Of a stretch of 64,000 nt of DNA, positions 22,551 through 34,137 are shown piece by piece. A program made the translations under genes and the position numbers. Under the pieces are notes generated by a model. That model was not told the DNA's origin, searched no databases, and saw nothing but the letters and a program-made list of their open reading frames with translations. Within the stretch, counting starts at the first letter, position 1. Each line of letters opens with the position of its first letter. Source of the stretch: Nicotiana tabacum (taxonomy: Eukaryota; Streptophyta; Magnoliopsida; Solanales; Solanaceae). The stretch lies in the NCBI RefSeq assembly GCF_000715075.1, contig NC_134095.1:52938806-53002805 (forward strand), written 5' to 3'.

Positions 22551-22954
22551 GAGGGTGTTTGGCTAAGCTTATAAGCTGGTCAAACTGGCTTATAAGTACT
22601 TTTTGGCTTATCTACGCGTTTGATAAAATTAAAAGTGCTTATAAGTTAAGTGCTTATAAGCCAAAAATAAGCCAAAAATAAGCCAAAAGCCATAAGTTGG
22701 TCTCCCCCAACTTATCAAATTTCAGCTTATAAGTACTTTAGATTTGATCAAAATATTTACTATTTTATCCCTAAAATAATTCTTTTTAAACAAAACTCTT
22801 CGTATACCCAGTTCTTCAGCTGCTTATTATTAATCTCAGCACTTTTATCCAAACACGTAACTGCTTATTTTTTAAATCAGTTTCAGCACTTAAAAGTGTT
22901 TTTCAACACCTTATGCTTATCAGCTACTCTAAATCAGCTAAGCCAAACGGGCTC
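22551..22954. mobile_element. hAT-like MITE
   Basis: The left end GAGGGTGTTTGGCTAAGC pairs with the inverted right end GAGCCCGTTTGGCTTAGC. The interior is full of the words CTTATAAG and AAAAATAAGCC. The element is short and non-coding. I could not find a clean 8-bp target duplication. Confidence 0.65.
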
Positions 22955-24324
22955 TTACTATTCTATAAACTAGTGTCTCTACTCGCGCGTTGCACAAAAA
23001 TTTAAGTCAAACCTGTAATTGCATATGTTTTTAAATAATAACATTTGCCAGAGTCATAAAATGAATCTTTTCAAAATTATATTTAAAGCCAGACCAAAGG
23101 ATCACCATTAAAATTACATGTAATTTTTAGCTACATTACCTTTATTTATTAAAAGATACAAACATGTTATTGACCTAAAATAGGAAGATTTGAAAGCTAT
23201 GATAGTTCAACAAAAAAGATAATAATTCAAAGTTGGATAAAATTGTATGTGATATTTAACATGTCGTTCAATATTGAGGACGCCGACTTCAGCTAAAATT
23301 TATTATTTGACAACAATTGTGTAATTAGAATTGTGAAGTTATACCCTAAACTTTCCCCAAGGCCAACGTGAATCATCTTGAAAAGGGATAATACTTGATA
23401 GATCTTTTACTGAAATTAGAATCCTAAAACCAACACTAAACATTCTACTACGCCAACGTCCTCTCAATTTTCAAGATCCAAGATTAGTTCACTAGTTGGT
23501 TAATGCCTATATCTCTTCGTATTATTCGTTGAATCCTCTTTTTACTTTCATCTAATAGGTAAAGAGCTTGCGCATACAAATTTATTCTACAAAACTGTGA
23601 TGATCCAAAGGGTAATCTTGTATTTTAGAATTCAAATCCGGGTTCTGAGGCCTTGAAAACCTCACTTTCTTTCTCCTTAATTTGTGTGCACAGTCCGGGC
23701 GCGTTTCCAGAAAATTTTTATGTGAAATTTAAGAAAAATATGGAATTTAACCTTTAAAATTGATTAAAGTTGACTTCGGTCAATATTTTTAGTAAATGGA
23801 CCCGGACCCGTGATTAGACGATCTTGTAGGGTCCGTAGTAAAATATGGGATATGGGTGTATGCCCAGAATCGAATTCCGAGGTCCCTAGCCCGAGAAAAG
23901 AATTTTTAAAAAAAATTATTTGCTGGAAAATATAAGGATTTTTGAAAATGAAATGGTGTGTGATATTGATTGGATCGGGCCCGTATTTTGGTTTCGGAGC
24001 CTGGTACAGGTGTGAAATAATAACTAAGTCGAATTTGTGAAATTTGGTAAGAATCGGAGTTGATTGGTAGAAATCGGACCCATAGTTGAGAAAATGGAAA
24101 TTTCAATGTTCTTAAGAATTTCATAAAGTTTGGTGCTAAATTCGTAGTTGTTGATGTTATTTTGATGATTTAATCACACGAGCAAGTCCGTATGATATTT
24201 TTAGACTTGTGTGCATGTTTAGTTTGGAGCCCCGATGGCTCGGGTGAGTTTTGGATAGGCCACGGGGTGATTAGAACTTAGGAAAACTCAGCTGATACAT
24301 CTGCTGTTGTACACAGGCCTCTCA

Positions 24325-24536
24325 TCTCGCAATTGCGAGATCAGACTTCGCAATTTCGAAGTAAGCAGGCCTGGGAAATGCGACAATAATGTCGCAAATG
24401 CGAATCAGGCCTAGGAAGGCTATCCTCGCAAATGCGACATTTTGGCCGGAATTGCGAAGGCCCCTTATGTCGCAAATGTGATGGATGCAGAATTTCAAAG
24501 GGGTCGCAAATGCGAACTCCTGATCGCAATTGCGAT
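24325..24536. repeat. Palindromic-word block in the solo LTR (TCGCAAxTGCGA theme)
   Basis: TCTCGCAATTGCGAGA (24325-24340) is a perfect 16-base palindrome and ATCGCAATTGCGAT (24523-24536) a perfect 14-base one. Between them TCGCAAATGCGA-type words recur about six times with unrelated spacers. Confidence 0.85.
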
Positions 24537-25457
24537 AACTGCAACATGTTAAGTGAGATTTTAGACGGGATTTTCACCATTTTTCAATTCTCTCAAACCT
24601 TAAACATCCCTAGGCGATTTTTCAAAGACCTGCACTTCTCCAAATCATAGGTAAATGATTTCTAACTCATCTTCTTCAATCTAATTCATCTTTTTACATG
24701 ATTTTACTTTAAAATATACGGGTTTTCATGAAAAATTAGGTGTTTTTGGGTAGAAATTAGGATTTTCAATTTTTGGTGATTTGGACCTCAATTTGAGGTC
24801 AGATTTCAAAACCAATTGCATATTTGAGTTCGTGGGTGAATGGGTAATCGGGTTTTCGTTCGAACTTCGAGTTTTGATCAAGCGGACCTGGAGTCGATTT
24901 TTTACTTTTTGGGGAAAACATTGGGAAATCTATATGCATGCATTAGAATTGGTTTATTTAGCATTTATTTATGTTGTTAAGTAAATTATGACTAGATACA
25001 AGCAGATTGGAAGTGGAACCGAGAGGTAAAGCGATAATTGAGGCTTTATTTTGTCCGTGGAATTGAGGTAAGTGTTTGGTCTAACCTTAGCTTGAGGGAA
25101 TATGAGTTGTGGTCTTATTGCTACGTGTTAGTGTTGAGTACGACGTATAGGTATGGTGACGAGTATCTATACGTTGGTGTCAAGCATACCCGTGAGTCTT
25201 ATACTATGACTGTTGTGACTCTATTATGTATTGTTCATGCTTAAATTGATGATTATTAATGTTGAACAAGACTTATGATAATTTCTTAGTAATTGACCAT
25301 TGTTGAGTATTGGCTCAAGTTGAGATTTATTTTGTGAAGTAACTGTTGAAACGATATTGGTTATTGTTGATTCCCTTACAGGGATATTATTGTTTCTATT
25401 GTTGATTCCCTTGCCGGGATGTATTGTTTCTATTGTTTGGGTGAGGAAGAGTGTAAA

Positions 25458-25742
25458 GCACGAAGGGTGATGCCGTGCATGATATTGTGAGTGAGTGTTA
25501 ATGCACGAAGGGTGATGTCGTGCCAATATTGTGAGTGTAAAAGTACGAAGGGTGATGTCGTACCATGATTTGAGAGCTAATGCATGAAGGATGATGTCGT
25601 GCCGATATTGTGAGAGTTAATGCACGAAGGGTGATGCCGTGCCATGATTATGAGAGGTAATGCACGAAGGGTGATGTCGTGTTGTTTCTGTTATTGTCTT
25701 ATGGTGAGAACGAGAGTAAAAGCACGAAGGGTGATTCTGTGC
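25458..25742. repeat. Seven tandem hairpins GCACGA-loop-TCGTGC
   Basis: Copies start at 25458, 25503, 25543, 25582, 25622, 25662 and 25722, mostly 40 bases apart. Each holds GAAGGGTGATG as the loop side. The third copy is GTACGA...TCGTAC, changed on both stem sides. Confidence 0.85.
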
Positions 25743-25927
25743 ATGTGTTACTATTTTATTATTCTTGTTGATACAAATATGGTGTTCATTATACTTCTCT
25801 ATTGAATTACTGTTAGAATTTAATATTCCCCGCAGCATGTTCCCCTTCCCATCTTTATATGTCATTTCCTGTTATTATTGTCTGTTTGTATATGATTTAA
25901 CTGCACAGGTTTATATGGTTGTCGTGT

Positions 25928-25959
25928 CCTAGCCTCGTCACTACTTCGCCGAGGTTAGG
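25928..25959 (+). other. Conserved stem-loop near the 3' part of the solo LTR
   Basis: CCTAGCCTCG pairs with CGAGGTTAGG (ten pairs, one G-U) around the loop TCACTACTTCGC. The loop and right arm recur in two other LTR families of the window (near 48097-48126 and, inverted, 51075-51105). Confidence 0.6.
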
Positions 25960-26918
25960 CTCGACACTTACCAGTACATGGGGTCAGTTGTACTAATACT
26001 GCACTCTGCACTTTCTATGCAGATTTCGGTGCTGGACCTCGTGAGTAGATCGTGGGTTGCTGCCTTCAGTCCATAGGAGACCCGAGGTAAATCTGCCGGC
26101 GTTCGCAGACTCCGGAGTTCCCTTCTTTATGTTTTAGATATGCTGTCTCTTTCATTTTGAGAATAGTTGTATTTCTTTTAAACCAATATTTGTAGAAATC
26201 TTTAGATGTTCGTGACATTGTGACACCAGATTGTTGGGTAGTCTTGATTTAGAACTTAAGTTGTTATGGAACTTCCGAATATTATACTTGCTTAGTTTTA
26301 TTTGTTTACTGTTTAGGTTAATAATCAATGTGTTAGAATGTATCTGTTGGCTTGCCTATCTTTTACGAGTAGGCGTCATCACGATCCCGACAATGGAAAA
26401 ATCCTGATCGTGACAAAAACCTATGAACATTATGAGATGAATGTACCTAATAAATTTGATATACTTTTGTATTGGTTCTGAAGTTTAGTTTCTCTACGAA
26501 TTTAGAGTGCAACCCTCGTGTTGTTTGCTTAGAAGAAGATAAAAGTTTGAAGTTGATTTTCGATCGTAGGCCTGAACAAAATAAATACGAAAAATTAGAC
26601 CTAGCATTGAGATTCAAGGGGAACTGAAAGTTTGAACAACCTATTGATATTCACGAAGCAAATAATTTGTACGGGATGAAAAAGTTATTTTTCTCAATTT
26701 TCAAAGATACTTATATATAAAGTAAAGTTGTAAGCGGGAAGGTGGATAATAAATATTATACTCAAGACAATTGAAAGATTTAAAGAAGTCAGAACATGTA
26801 ATAGAAGAGTAACTTGTACGAGAATCTCGAGAATGCATTTTTAGCATACCTTTGTCAACTTTATCATAATCAAGTATCTGGATCGAGCTAGTCATAGATA
26901 ATACAACATGTTAATGTC

Positions 26919-27116
26919 AGGGGCGTATCTATCCTTATAATACGGGTTCAACTGAACCCATAACTTTTGACGCAATATATGAATTCATGCGTAATAATCT
27001 ACTAAAATTATAATAAATAGTATATATGAACCCGTATTTTTATAAAATACAATGAGTCAATGATAACAATTTTAAAGACTGAACCAATAGAGCTTGAATA
27101 TCTTGGATCCGCCTTT
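26919..27116. mobile_element. Short MITE with GGGGCGGATCC-like ends
   Basis: The left end AGGGGCGTATCTATC is the inverse of the right end (CTTGGATCCGCCTTT, inverted AAAGGCGGATCCAAG) with some mismatches. It is 198 bases, AT-rich and non-coding, nested in the minus-strand Helitron. No clear target duplication. Confidence 0.5.
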
Positions 27117-27880
27117 GGTGAATTAATTCCATACAATAATGATAAGATAAACCTATAACATGATCATTTATCTAGTTAACAGCAAAACAAGATATAAAGA
27201 AGGAATTTCTAATAATCCATATCAACCAAAGTTCAAAGAGACCTAAAAACACATCAATTCATATGCATAACATGTTAGTGTGGACAAAGAGGTTTTATTA
27301 CAATTATCAAAAAAAATTGAGATGATTAACCTAATGTCGTATAATGATACTGTTACTAAATACTAATCATACCTTTTGAAAACTTTGCCGAGCTTTATAA
27401 CCTTCTTTCTACTGCAATACCACAACTTATGTCTAATATTTCCCTAAAAATCTATGATAAATAATGTGAAATAATAGCTTCTTTTATAGAAAAATTTGGC
27501 TTATTCTTTTTGTACATGAATTCATGCATTAAATGTAAATCCTATACAAACTAAAGTCTAAAGAGTATTAGATATCTCCAGCATGTCGGCAAGCCAGCTA
27601 TTTTGCAACTTTAGAATGATATTTGACTCATATCACAATTAGAACTGAACCAACTTTGTAGGAGTTTTTGATCGGCACTACTGTATTGTACTTACAACTT
27701 GTACTTTAAATCGAAATTGATAATATTTTGAATATTACAATTACATCCACCTTCAACTTGATTCATTAAACAAATATTTTAGTTATTTAAGGGCATAAAA
27801 GGCTATTAATATTTTAAGGATATTTTTGTCGTTCAATATTTAGCGTGAAATATTCGTGCTTTTATAATAATATAGATAGA

Positions 27881-28103
27881 TTTATAAAAGCATGAATATA
27901 ATGTCGGTTTACCAAAATAGCCTTAAAATATCTATTTCATGTTGGATAAAATTGTAATAACCAAACTTTTGCCTAATATCTAGACTTTGAGTTCAATTAA
28001 GATTTCTATTTAACGTTTGTAAAGGAGACCACTAAAAGAATCTTAGTTTGAATAGCCCTGCTACTGGGTTGATTACGATCTGTATTTATTTTCATGTGTA
28101 GTA
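27881..28103 (+). other. Second Helitron 5'-end-like sequence, head to head with the first
   Basis: TTATAAAAGCATGAATATAATG followed by TTTACCAAAATAGCCTTAAAATAT resembles the plus-strand 5' end seen at about 31438 (TTATAAAAGTATGAATACAAT, AAAATAGCCCTAAAATAT). It abuts the minus-strand Helitron 5' end at 27876. Confidence 0.5.
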
Positions 28104-30034
28104 TTAATTCCTTCGAATAGGGCAAATCGTAAGGTAAACATTTTTTCTAAAACTAATACGTAGTTGCCTTTGTGCTTCAGCTTGTTTCTTTTTCTCCAAC
28201 TCTTCAGCTTCCTTTCTTCTTGCTTTAGGTTTTCTGCCTCTCTTCTTTTTCACTACCTCAGGTGGGAGCACATCACCACCATTCACCACTTCTGGCCAAT
28301 GGTCTTCGGGGTTCGGTGGATTAATAAAATTTGAATACACTTTTTTGAAAGTTTCAACCTTGTAGTATGCATGCATATAATCTTCAAGTCTCTCATTATT
28401 TTCATGAATACTAACCAAAGCATGAGGACAAGGCAATCCTGTTAAATCCCATCTCCTACATGTACAGCTCATTCTTTTCATATCCACAATATATGCAGCA
28501 ATAACAGCATATGCAACAGGAAAGATGCAATCATTGGGATCAATTGCAACTGCAGCTAACAGATTGCCTCCATACGTCCCCTTAAGCCAACAACCATCAA
28601 GGCTTATTAACGGCCTACACCCAGACATAAAAGCTTGCTTCAGAGGTGCCAGACACACATAAAACCCCATGAATTTACCTCCATCTCTCCAAATAACAAC
28701 ATTAGACCCAGGATTTGTATTCAACAAATCAGCCCTATACCTTAAGAGTTTGCCATATTGTGCACCCTCATCTCCATAAACCCATTTTAGAGCTTGCTCT
28801 TTAGCCCTGAATGCCTTCATTCTATGTATTGTGTACCCATGATTATTCTTCACTGTTGCAAGCAGTCCTTTAATGTCCCAACTTGGATCAGCTCTAAATA
28901 TGTTTAAATATTTTCTTGCAATCCATTGAGGCGTCATATGAAAATTGTCAAATACCTTACCACCTGTATGAGTTAAATTCAAAGCTTTAATCTGAATTGT
29001 AGGGTCAATATTACTTACTGGACTTGCCCAAACTCTAAAGGGACACCCTTCCTGCTTGCATCGACAAACACATCTTTTTGAGTCATTGGGTTTGAAATGT
29101 AATTGTCTCCTATTCTTAATCCCCCAGTTCATACAAGTCTTCTTAAACTGTTTAAAAGACCCAAACTTCATTCCTAATTCTAATATAGGGTTGTCCATTT
29201 CTTCGTTATACTCCTCATATGCGACCTCTACCTCATCTTCTTTATCAGTATCTCGCTCTAGCAATTCATCAGATTCAGCATAATCTGAATCACCATTTTC
29301 ATTTATTTCTGGAATTAGAATGCCAACAGATAGTTCAACTCTATTATTTCCATCATTGGTATTTGTTTTTGGTCTTCCTTTTGCCTTCTTAAAATAATTC
29401 TCAACAGTAATATCATGGTTATCAACAGTAATATCATGATAATCGTCATCATCTTCCTCTAGGTTATAGTCTGGATCATTGAAATCTTGATCATCTAACC
29501 GATCTTCATCCTCACTTTCTTCATCACCATCGACACCATTACCCTTCCTTTCAGCCACCGTATTACTCAAAACACTATTTTCCTGAAATACCCCATCTAG
29601 AATTTCCAACTACTCCTACAGAATATACAAAATAAAGAGTTCAAAAATAGTCCAACCATCGACAAATAATTATTACTCTAACACACTTGCATGTTAAAAC
29701 CCTAAACTATAATAAATCCTAATTCCAAAAGAATCAGAAACCCATATATATAATAAACCCTAAACCCCACATGTATAAAAATTTATAACACCTAAAGTAT
29801 TAAAAAACACTAACCATGTTGTTCTTCGATAACAACAGATACCATATTTAAAAAATTATCATACAAAGACAAAAAAATAATATTTATTAAGAGTACCTCG
29901 TTTTCTCTCATGTGTTGTGCAATACCCTCGGCATAGTGGTTCGAATCCACATTAAACAATGGTTGTGGAGAAGAGATAGATCCCTTCTTTTGACATTTTT
30001 TATATTTTCTACTTGGTGCACCTTCCAATTCCAT
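28104..30034 (-). CDS. Mutator-like (MURA) transposase-derived protein lacking the catalytic core, two exons
   Basis: Exon 1 (29897-30034) starts at ATG 30034 (MELEGAPSRKYKKC) and ends at GAG|GTACTC. Exon 2 (28104-29609) follows an acceptor ...GAGTAG|TTGG and keeps the frame, giving about 547 residues without a stop. The N-terminal third is very acidic. Next comes a Mutator DNA-binding (DBD_Tnp_Mut) region with LHFKPNDSKRCVCRCKQEGC, then the start of the MULE transposase domain (PLISLDGCWLKGTYGG, first catalytic Asp). The sequence then jumps from FPVAYAVIAA directly to the SWIM zinc finger (MSCTCRRWDLTGLPCPHA). Roughly 250 residues, including the other catalytic residues, are missing. The tail is Lys/Arg-rich (KKKRGRKPKARRK) with an AT-hook-like PRK/RGRK motif. 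It cannot cut DNA but could still bind it. It may be captured by a Helitron or be a relic; the clean reading frame leaves domestication open. Confidence 0.75.
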
Positions 30035-31437
30035 GTTGAAAAGCTCAATTTTGGACTATAGTGAAACAATGGAGAAGAAGAGAGTAGCGTGAAATAATGG
30101 TCAGAGGGTTTGGTTAGTCCTTTGTGTTTATTTTATTAAGTGGGTGGGTTTTATGCGGGTTGGGTCGTTTGGGTGTATGGGCAAAGTTTTAATGTTTTGT
30201 TTGGGTGTTACTTGGTCAAATAATAAAAAATTCCATGTAGATTGTCATGTCATCTTTTTCCACCAGAAAATTTAATATTTCTAGTTGAGTGACTATCTGT
30301 GTGCATTAGAGAAAGTTGAGTGATTTTCCTGTTACAAATTAAAGTTAAATAACTTTGTTCCATCATTTTGCAAAGTTCAGTGATCATATGAGTAATGAAC
30401 TTGAATCATGAATGAGTTGAACAAAACTAAGCTAATGGATTATTTTCATATTTAGAGGTAGGTCTTGCACATAGGACAAAAACATACATACTTTGGTGTA
30501 TGTATCTTAAACTTAAAGTATACTACTAATTATTTTCATATTTATGACTTTTAAACAAATTTGTTGATTCTGCATGGTCCTAAGAACGTTCTAATAGTAA
30601 ATTTAAATTTTTTTAATTGATTTCAAAAGTTATAAATATTAGGAAAATCAATATAAAGATAGTTATGTTATATAGTTCTAACAGGGGAAAATTTTGTGTA
30701 AGATAAACTTTTAATTGATTGACAAGTCCTATATATATAGGATTTCCTACATAATTCAAATGAAGAAATATTTAATAGAAAAACTTTTCATTGATTTCAA
30801 AATCCTAATATTATAAAAATAGTTAAATAATAATTTTGTCCAACATAATTTTTTTGAAGGGTAAAAAATTGATATTTTAAAGGCAAAAATTTAATTTATG
30901 CAAGTTTACACCAACAGGAAATATTAATAGTTTAAATTATGTATTGCGTTAAAAGTTTATTATCTTTTACATATAAAATTAACAAAAGTAGTTGGGGCTA
31001 CACATGCATGGCACGCGAAATACAATACTGGTTTACAAAAATAATCTTATAATATTAATTATAATAACTCACAATAAAAGGACATAATCGGAATTTCATA
31101 CATAATTCTTGTAATTCTATTAGTTTTAGGACATAATACTATACGTTAGGAATTGATTACCTTTAGGAAGCATGTTAGTATAATTATTTTTGGGTATAGA
31201 CATATAATACTACGTGTTAGCATGTAAACCTAATATCTCTAAGAATACGTTAGGTTTCCTATTGCGATAATTACTTTCCGAATATAGACGTATTTTTAGT
31301 CATGTAATATTACTTTTAGGATATACTTCTTAAAAATTCCTATTACTAATTTAATTTGAAAACGTTTTATATTGTCCTACTACTGATTTAATTTAAAAAT
31401 GTATTATATTGTCCAAATCTATTTAAAAAAAGGAGAG
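30035..31437. other. AT-rich spacer with MULE-like terminal sequence
   Basis: Near 30280-30390 phrases such as GTTGAGTGACTATCTG, GTTGAGTGATTTTCC and AAGTTCAGTGATCAT recur, as in terminal regions of some plant MULE/MITE elements. No matching inverted end was seen left of 28104. Near 31000-31070 a partial Helitron 5'-like sequence may be present. No gene. Confidence 0.4.
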
Positions 31438-32488
31438 CCTATATATTATATTATAAAAGTATGAATACAATATTGATAGACTAAAATAGCCCTAAAATAT
31501 TAAACAAGATAACTTTTTGGGAAAGGGCAAAACCGTAATAACTTATTTTTTAGACTATAATATCTTTTATGTTAGACTTTTTTAATACTTAAGATTTTAA
31601 AATTAATAAAATTTTGTCTATTAAATTCTTATTAATAATATGTATGAAGGTTTAATAAAATTAATTTCATAAGAATCCTCCGTATTGGGAATACATAACC
31701 ACTTCATAATGTCCAATACCAAAAAATTAAAAGTAATGTTAAATGGGCTGCATAAAGCATTGGAATTGAGAAAAAAATATCTCCACAATAATATATTTTT
31801 ATATTATATTCGAACTACTTTCCTACTCAAATAATATTTTTTTATTATCAAAATTTGAATAATATTAAAAATATACCCAATTATCTTAAAACAACTAAGA
31901 AAATATTTAAGAATATACATGTGTGATAAACAAAAATAAAAATAGTTGGTAAGAGTCAATACCACTAATGATTCTGAAAACATAAAGATCTAAAATTGGA
32001 ATGTTAGATCGATATTTTTACTCTTTAAAAATAAAATTTATGGTAGATAAAATTATAATTACAATTACATATTCAAAATAAGAGATGAACTAATATAAAG
32101 AATTCGAACAATATAAAATAAATTAATTTTTATGTTAAGATCAAAATTATTAAATCTTTTAATTAATTATTTAGCAAGAGAATCCAATTCAATTATTTTT
32201 TAAATTCATCAATGAATAAAAATTATTTTTCAAGTTAAAAAAAGTCTTAGGGTACATAAATTTATTCCATAAAAAAAGCGTTAGAGATTAAAAAAAATTA
32301 GAACACAAAGTAAAAAGGAGTTATTATAGTATTAAGAATCAAAAATTTATACAAGTGTATGACAAAGCACAATCAGAGCTAAATCCTGAACACGGACAAA
32401 CTTTCAATACTATATTATAAAATAGTAGACTCTGGTATTGCATGATTATTCTTTATAGATGTCTCGACGGAATCAAAATAATATTCCT

Positions 32489-33300
32489 ATATCATGCATT
32501 ACTTGCAAATGTTAGATCAAGAGACATGATACTGTTAGCAATAATAACAAATGGTGTACCAGCAACGATTTTATTATGAGATTGTACAACTCAATTAGAT
32601 TTGATATACCTCTTCAAACAACTGAAATAGTCATCACAAATATATCAAAGCAGAGCAATGATGCTAAATTTATAAGGAAAGTAAAATTGGTAATATGTAA
32701 TAAAGCGCTTATGGCTAAGCGTAAAACAGTCGAAACAATTGACCAGAATTTTAAGAGATACATTGGATATCAATGAACCATTTATTGGAAAAGTAATAGT
32801 TCAGGAGATGATTTCTGTCAAGTACTACCAATAGTTCCAAAATCGACGAAAGCGCAGACTGTAAAAGCTAGCTTGCCAAAATTATACGTATGGCCTCAAA
32901 TGGAAAGAAATCAACTAACAAGAAATATAAAAGTAATAACATATCCAATATTTAGTGACTTCTTGCTTCGTGTTGGAATGAAGAAGAGCATCAAATAAAA
33001 GATGATTTCGTTCTTCCAGAACACTTGGTTATCAATCCCAATTGTAATAGTAGTGTATTTAATAAGGGAAATATTTCAATCATTAGATTAAAATACAACT
33101 TGTGTAAATTACATAATAGAAATTAAAGAGCTATTAACAGAAATGAATATATTGATCAACTAAATAAAAGGTTGATTGCTAAGTTTCACGGTAAAAACAA
33201 TTTTTTTTCCAGTTTTAACGCAAATGAAGATGATACCAACCATTACTACCAAGAAAAATACTTTAATAATTTAATATCTAATGGCCTTCTACCATGCATG
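32489..33300 (+). pseudogene. Helitron Pif1-like helicase fragment, broken
   Basis: Helitron RepHel helicase unwinds DNA for rolling-circle transposition. Readable motifs in order, across several frames: LLAIITNGVPATILL (around the region after the Walker A), RFDIPLQTTEI, KLVICNKALMAKRKTVETI (degenerate DEAPM-type motif), DDFCQVLPIVPKSTKAQT (conserved GDFRQVLPV block), SLPKLYVWPQMERNQLTRN, DDFVLPEHLVINP and YIDQLNKRLIAKF followed by EDDTNHYYQEKY. Walker A itself and the upstream Rep domain are absent or unrecognisable. Numerous stops and frameshifts make it nonfunctional. It confirms that the surrounding Helitron descends from an autonomous element. Confidence 0.8.
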
Positions 33301-34072
33301 TTTATTTTTCATGTTCATTATATCTTACATAAGTTAGTTTCACCATATATATAAAATAGACTAAGCTAAAATTGATCTTCAATTGCATATAGATTAATTT
33401 TGAAGAAATATTTACCCGTCAACTACTAAATTTTTTAGATATGCCGAATAGCTTATTTAATAACACATAAAAGTTTTGATAATAAAGTCATACATACGAA
33501 AATTATGATACTGGTTAATGTACTTCTAAATACGTATTTATCCCCAAATTCAACTTTCGTCTTCCGAAACTAAAGAATATCCTTTCAAATTTAATGCAAA
33601 TAATTTTCAGTATATTTATGTTTTGCAATTATAATAAATAAAACACAATGAAAAACATCTTAAATATTGAATTTTTTTACCGCAATATGTTTAATTACAA
33701 GAACAACTATATGTTGCACTATAAAGAGGGATATCAATATCGACAACAAAAGTGATGGTTATGGCAGGTCAACTAAGTAATTAAAAGGAAACATACACAA
33801 AAAAAAAACATAAACAAAGAAGCGTTCGTTAAGATAACATCACATTAAATACTTTCAAACTGTAATATATAATTATCTAACTAATATGACTAAATTTATC
33901 ATTTGTGTAAGTTCTAATGATGTCCTTTCATTTGAATTCACGTACTATACTAATGTAACAATATTTTTTGGCATTTAGATGATTGTTGTATTATTATACA
34001 TATTTTCCTCAATAATTAATTTTTTTTGTTCCTTCGTATAAATAAATATTTAAATCATCACGTGATATTATT

Positions 34073-34100
34073 AACGTGCAACGCACGTTCATAGATACTA

Positions 34101-34101
<1 letters not shown>
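34073..34101 (+). other. Helitron 3' terminus: hairpin plus CTAG
   Basis: Seven-pair stem AACGTGC/GCACGTT with loop AAC, then CATAGATA and CTAG. The same AAC loop occurs in the minus-strand Helitron end at 22984-22996. Confidence 0.8.

Positions 34102-34105
<4 letters not shown>

Positions 34106-34133
<28 letters not shown>
34106..34133. repeat. (TA)n microsatellite
   Basis: About 14 TA units directly outside the Helitron 3' end. Confidence 0.9.

Positions 34134-34137
<4 letters not shown>

Larger units (their letters stand above)
23596..26415 (+). mobile_element. Solo LTR of a Ty3/gypsy element (2.8 kb), TSD AAAAC
   Basis: Begins TGTGATGATCC and ends GATCGTGACA, with identical AAAAC on both sides (23591-23595 and 26416-26420), as left by recombination between the two LTRs of a complete element. 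Inside it, in order: a block of palindromic words (24325-24536), a donor-like CATAG|GTAAAT at 24651, seven hairpin repeats (25458-25742), a conserved hairpin (25928-25959), and an acceptor-like TTTCTATGCAG ending at 26022. It has no coding region. Confidence 0.85.
22970..27876 (-). mobile_element. Non-autonomous Helitron, containing a solo LTR
   Basis: The minus-strand 3' end reads a hairpin TGTGC-AAC-GCGCG (22984-22996) then CTAG at 22970-22973, followed by T outside, matching the Helitron rule of 3' hairpin, CTRR and insertion between A and T. The minus-strand 5' end is TCTATATTATTATAAAAGC at about 27858-27876, with A outside. Without the 2.8-kb solo LTR inserted at 23596-26415 the element is about 2.1 kb. 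It has no helicase sequence. The 5' end could equally be four bases further out (27880). Confidence 0.65.
31438..34101 (+). mobile_element. Helitron remnant with helicase fragment and intact 3' end
   Basis: The 3' end is textbook: hairpin AACGTGC-AAC-GCACGTT (34073-34089), eight bases, then CTAG (34098-34101) and T. A 5'-like end is CTATATATTATATTATAAAAG at about 31439, with the leading TC changed to CC. A helicase fragment lies at 32489-33300. The true 5' end could instead be the similar sequence at 27881, in which case the Mutator gene would be Helitron cargo. Confidence 0.65.

Noticed and set aside
22551..22954. An 8-bp target duplication for the hAT-like MITE
   Set aside because: Flanks TGTCCTTA and TTACTATT do not match, so the exact ends or the duplication cannot be supported.
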